This document shows, one piece after another, positions 4,554-5,774 of a stretch of DNA of 5,774 nucleotides (position 1 is its first letter; each line of letters opens with the position of its first letter). Source of the stretch: an uncultured Eubacterium sp. Its GTDB lineage: Bacteria; Bacillota; Clostridia; Peptostreptococcales; Anaerovoracaceae. The position numbers were made by a program, and so were the translations under genes. The stretch lies in contig CANBFZ010000134.1 in assembly GCA_947367725.1 (NCBI GenBank), positions 1-5,774 of the forward strand. Reading direction: 5' to 3'. The notes beneath the pieces are model-generated. The model ran no database searches. It saw only the letters and a list, made by a program, of their open reading frames with translations, and had not been told where the DNA came from.

Positions 4554-5774
4554 ATGCCAAGAAAAAAACAGGAAGAACTACAGAATACAGAAACACAGCA
4601 AATAGAAGCAAAGCCTGCAAAGAGAAGAGGGCGTCCGCCTAAGGCAGAGACTTTAGCGAAAAGAGCGGCAGAAGAAGCAGCAAAAGCCGAGAACGCTGCA
4701 TCAGAAGTGAATCCAGCAGAGGAAGCGGCGGCGAAAGCACCAGAGCAGGTCGCAGAGCCAAAGCCTGTAAAGCGGCGCGGTCGTCCTCCAAAAGCCGCCA
4801 CGTTAGCAAAACGAGCTGCGCAAGAGGCAGAATCGGAAGGACAGGCAGTGGTTCAGGCATCGGTGTCGGAAATTTTGCCCGAACCAGAAATTACACCAGT
4901 AGAAGAGACGGAGGAACAGCCTGTCTTAGAGGAAGTGTCAGCTGTACAGCCAACAGAATCAGAAGGGCAGATGGTACGCAGAAGAACACCTGCGCATCAA
5001 CCCCATAAGGAACAGGCGCGGCCTGAAGTAGAAGGCATTCTGGAATTAGCTGAAGGCGGATTCGGATTTTTGCGGTTTAATAATTTTTTGACCAGTGACA
5101 GAGATGTCTATGTATCGCCGACGCAGATTCGAAGATTTAATTTGAAGACGGGAGATTTAATCAAAGGCATTTCCAGGCTGCCAAACGAAGGAGAACGGTT
5201 TGGCGCGCTGCTTTATGTGCTTACGGTCAATGGCGATGAGCCGGGCGTGGCAATCAGGCGACCGGATTTTGAGGATTTAACGCCGATTTTCCCGCGGGAA
5301 AGATTGACGCTGGAAGATCGCAGTAAGGAACTATCTATGCGACTGATTGACCTGATTGCACCCATTGGAAAAGGGCAGAGAGGTCTGATTGTAGCACCAC
5401 CAAAAGCAGGAAAAACAACGCTTTTAAAGAGCATTGCCAATACGATTGAGAAGAAGCATCCAGAAGTAGAAATGATTGTGCTGCTCATCGATGAACGACC
5501 GGAAGAGGTCACCGATATGAAGCGATCCCTTTCTGGTGGAGAGGTGATTTATTCTACTTTTGATGAAATGCCACAGCACCATGTAAAAGTTGCGGAAATG
5601 GTACTTGCCAGAGCTCAGCGGCTGGCAGAACACGGTAAGGATGTCGTGATTCTGCTGGACAGCATTACGCGTCTTGCCAGAGCGTACAATTTAGTTGTGC
5701 CGGCTTCTGGCAGAACCCTTTCGGGGGGACTTGATCCGGGGGCCCTGCATAAACCGAAGAAATTTTTCGGTGCG
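4554..5774 (+). CDS. rho: Transcription termination factor Rho, N-terminal 407 residues (3' end outside window)
   Basis: Hexameric RNA-dependent ATPase/translocase that ends transcription of untranslated RNA. The frame is open to the last base. Residues 1-155 are low-complexity (Ala, Glu, Lys, Pro, Arg) with two RRGRPPK repeats (24-30 and 74-80); I see no helical Rho_N bundle. The RNA-binding cold-shock-like domain spans about 158-232 ([16 protein letters not shown] at 160-175). The ATPase core follows: Walker [10 protein letters not shown] (281-289, Lys287), catalytic Glu314 in LIDERPEE, Walker B VVILLDS (364-370, Asp369), then [10 protein letters not shown] and the Q-loop region [18 protein letters not shown]. 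Ser370 and Lys284 correspond to E. coli bicyclomycin-contact residues 266 and 181, so sensitivity is plausible. The missing part is the rest of the C-terminal RecA-like domain, with the R-loop and arginine finger. It has its own promoter and an elaborate leader suggesting autoregulation. Confidence 0.95.
   Translation, partial: MPRKKQEELQNTETQQIEAKPAKRRGRPPKAETLAKRAAEEAAKAENAASEVNPAEEAAAKAPEQVAEPKPVKRRGRPPKAATLAKRAAQEAESEGQAVVQASVSEILPEPEITPVEETEEQPVLEEVSAVQPTESEGQMVRRRTPAHQPHKEQARPEVEGILELAEGGFGFLRFNNFLTSDRDVYVSPTQIRRFNLKTGDLIKGISRLPNEGERFGALLYVLTVNGDEPGVAIRRPDFEDLTPIFPRERLTLEDRSKELSMRLIDLIAPIGKGQRGLIVAPPKAGKTTLLKSIANTIEKKHPEVEMIVLLIDERPEEVTDMKRSLSGGEVIYSTFDEMPQHHVKVAEMVLARAQRLAEHGKDVVILLDSITRLARAYNLVVPASGRTLSGGLDPGALHKPKKFFGA
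4611..4835 (+). repeat. Duplicated AT-hook-like unit inside rho
   Basis: Codons for residues 20-42 (bases 4611-4679) and 70-92 (4761-4829) encode near-identical stretches, and the similarity fades by 4835. The consensus is [18 protein letters not shown] and the period is exactly 50 residues. Twenty of 23 residues are identical, but 13 of those 20 use a different codon in the two copies. The core KRRGRPPK resembles an AT-hook, a minor-groove DNA-binding motif; an RNA-binding role for the basic patch is equally possible. The spacer between copies is acidic and Ala-rich. Confidence 0.85.

Overview
The window looks like chromosome of an anaerobic, moderate-GC member of the Clostridia. The evidence is a greA-lysS pair, a butyrate-type 3-hydroxybutyryl-CoA dehydrogenase of 282 residues, AT-rich promoters with strong Shine-Dalgarno (SD) sequences, and an operator resembling that of the redox repressor Rex. 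Placement below class (for example near Family XIII/Anaerovoracaceae) is a guess. Every gene reads left to right. No mobile element, tRNA, rRNA or CRISPR array is visible.

Layout: (1) 1-1845 holds the C-terminal half of greA and complete lysS, 15 bases apart, closed by a clear intrinsic terminator. (2) 1919-3118 holds a near-consensus promoter and a 356-codon gene for a degenerate phosphoglucose isomerase (PGI) fold protein. It keeps the PGI scaffold but lacks the phosphate loop, the GGRYS-type segment and the C-terminal QPGVE..K catalytic motif. (3) 3140-4137 holds hbd, with an extended -10 promoter, a Rex-like operator just downstream of the predicted start of transcription, a second Rex half-site 22 bases further on, and a terminator. 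Its Rossmann fold has Ala-Arg-Arg where NADH-linked relatives have Asp, which suggests NADPH use. No terminator is visible between the PGI-like gene and hbd. (4) 4138-4553 is a gene-free, structure-rich stretch with a second, possibly bidirectional terminator, another hairpin, the rho promoter and a rho leader of about 143 nt. (5) 4554-5774 is the first 407 codons of rho, cut by the window edge.

The most unusual part is rho. Its protein seems to lack the usual N-terminal helical Rho_N subdomain and instead carries about 155 low-complexity residues with two copies of an AT-hook-like unit ([15 protein letters not shown]) exactly 50 residues apart. Its leader contains a bulged hairpin, then a G-poor stretch with pyrimidine-C dinucleotides every 7-9 nt, which could be a Rho-binding (rut) site for autoregulation. 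Last comes an SD sequence separated from the AUG by a small hairpin.

Functionally the window combines transcription and translation housekeeping genes (greA, lysS, rho) with a redox-controlled fermentation gene (hbd) and one apparently non-catalytic sugar-phosphate-isomerase relative of unknown role. All assignments come from reading motifs by eye. No database search was possible.
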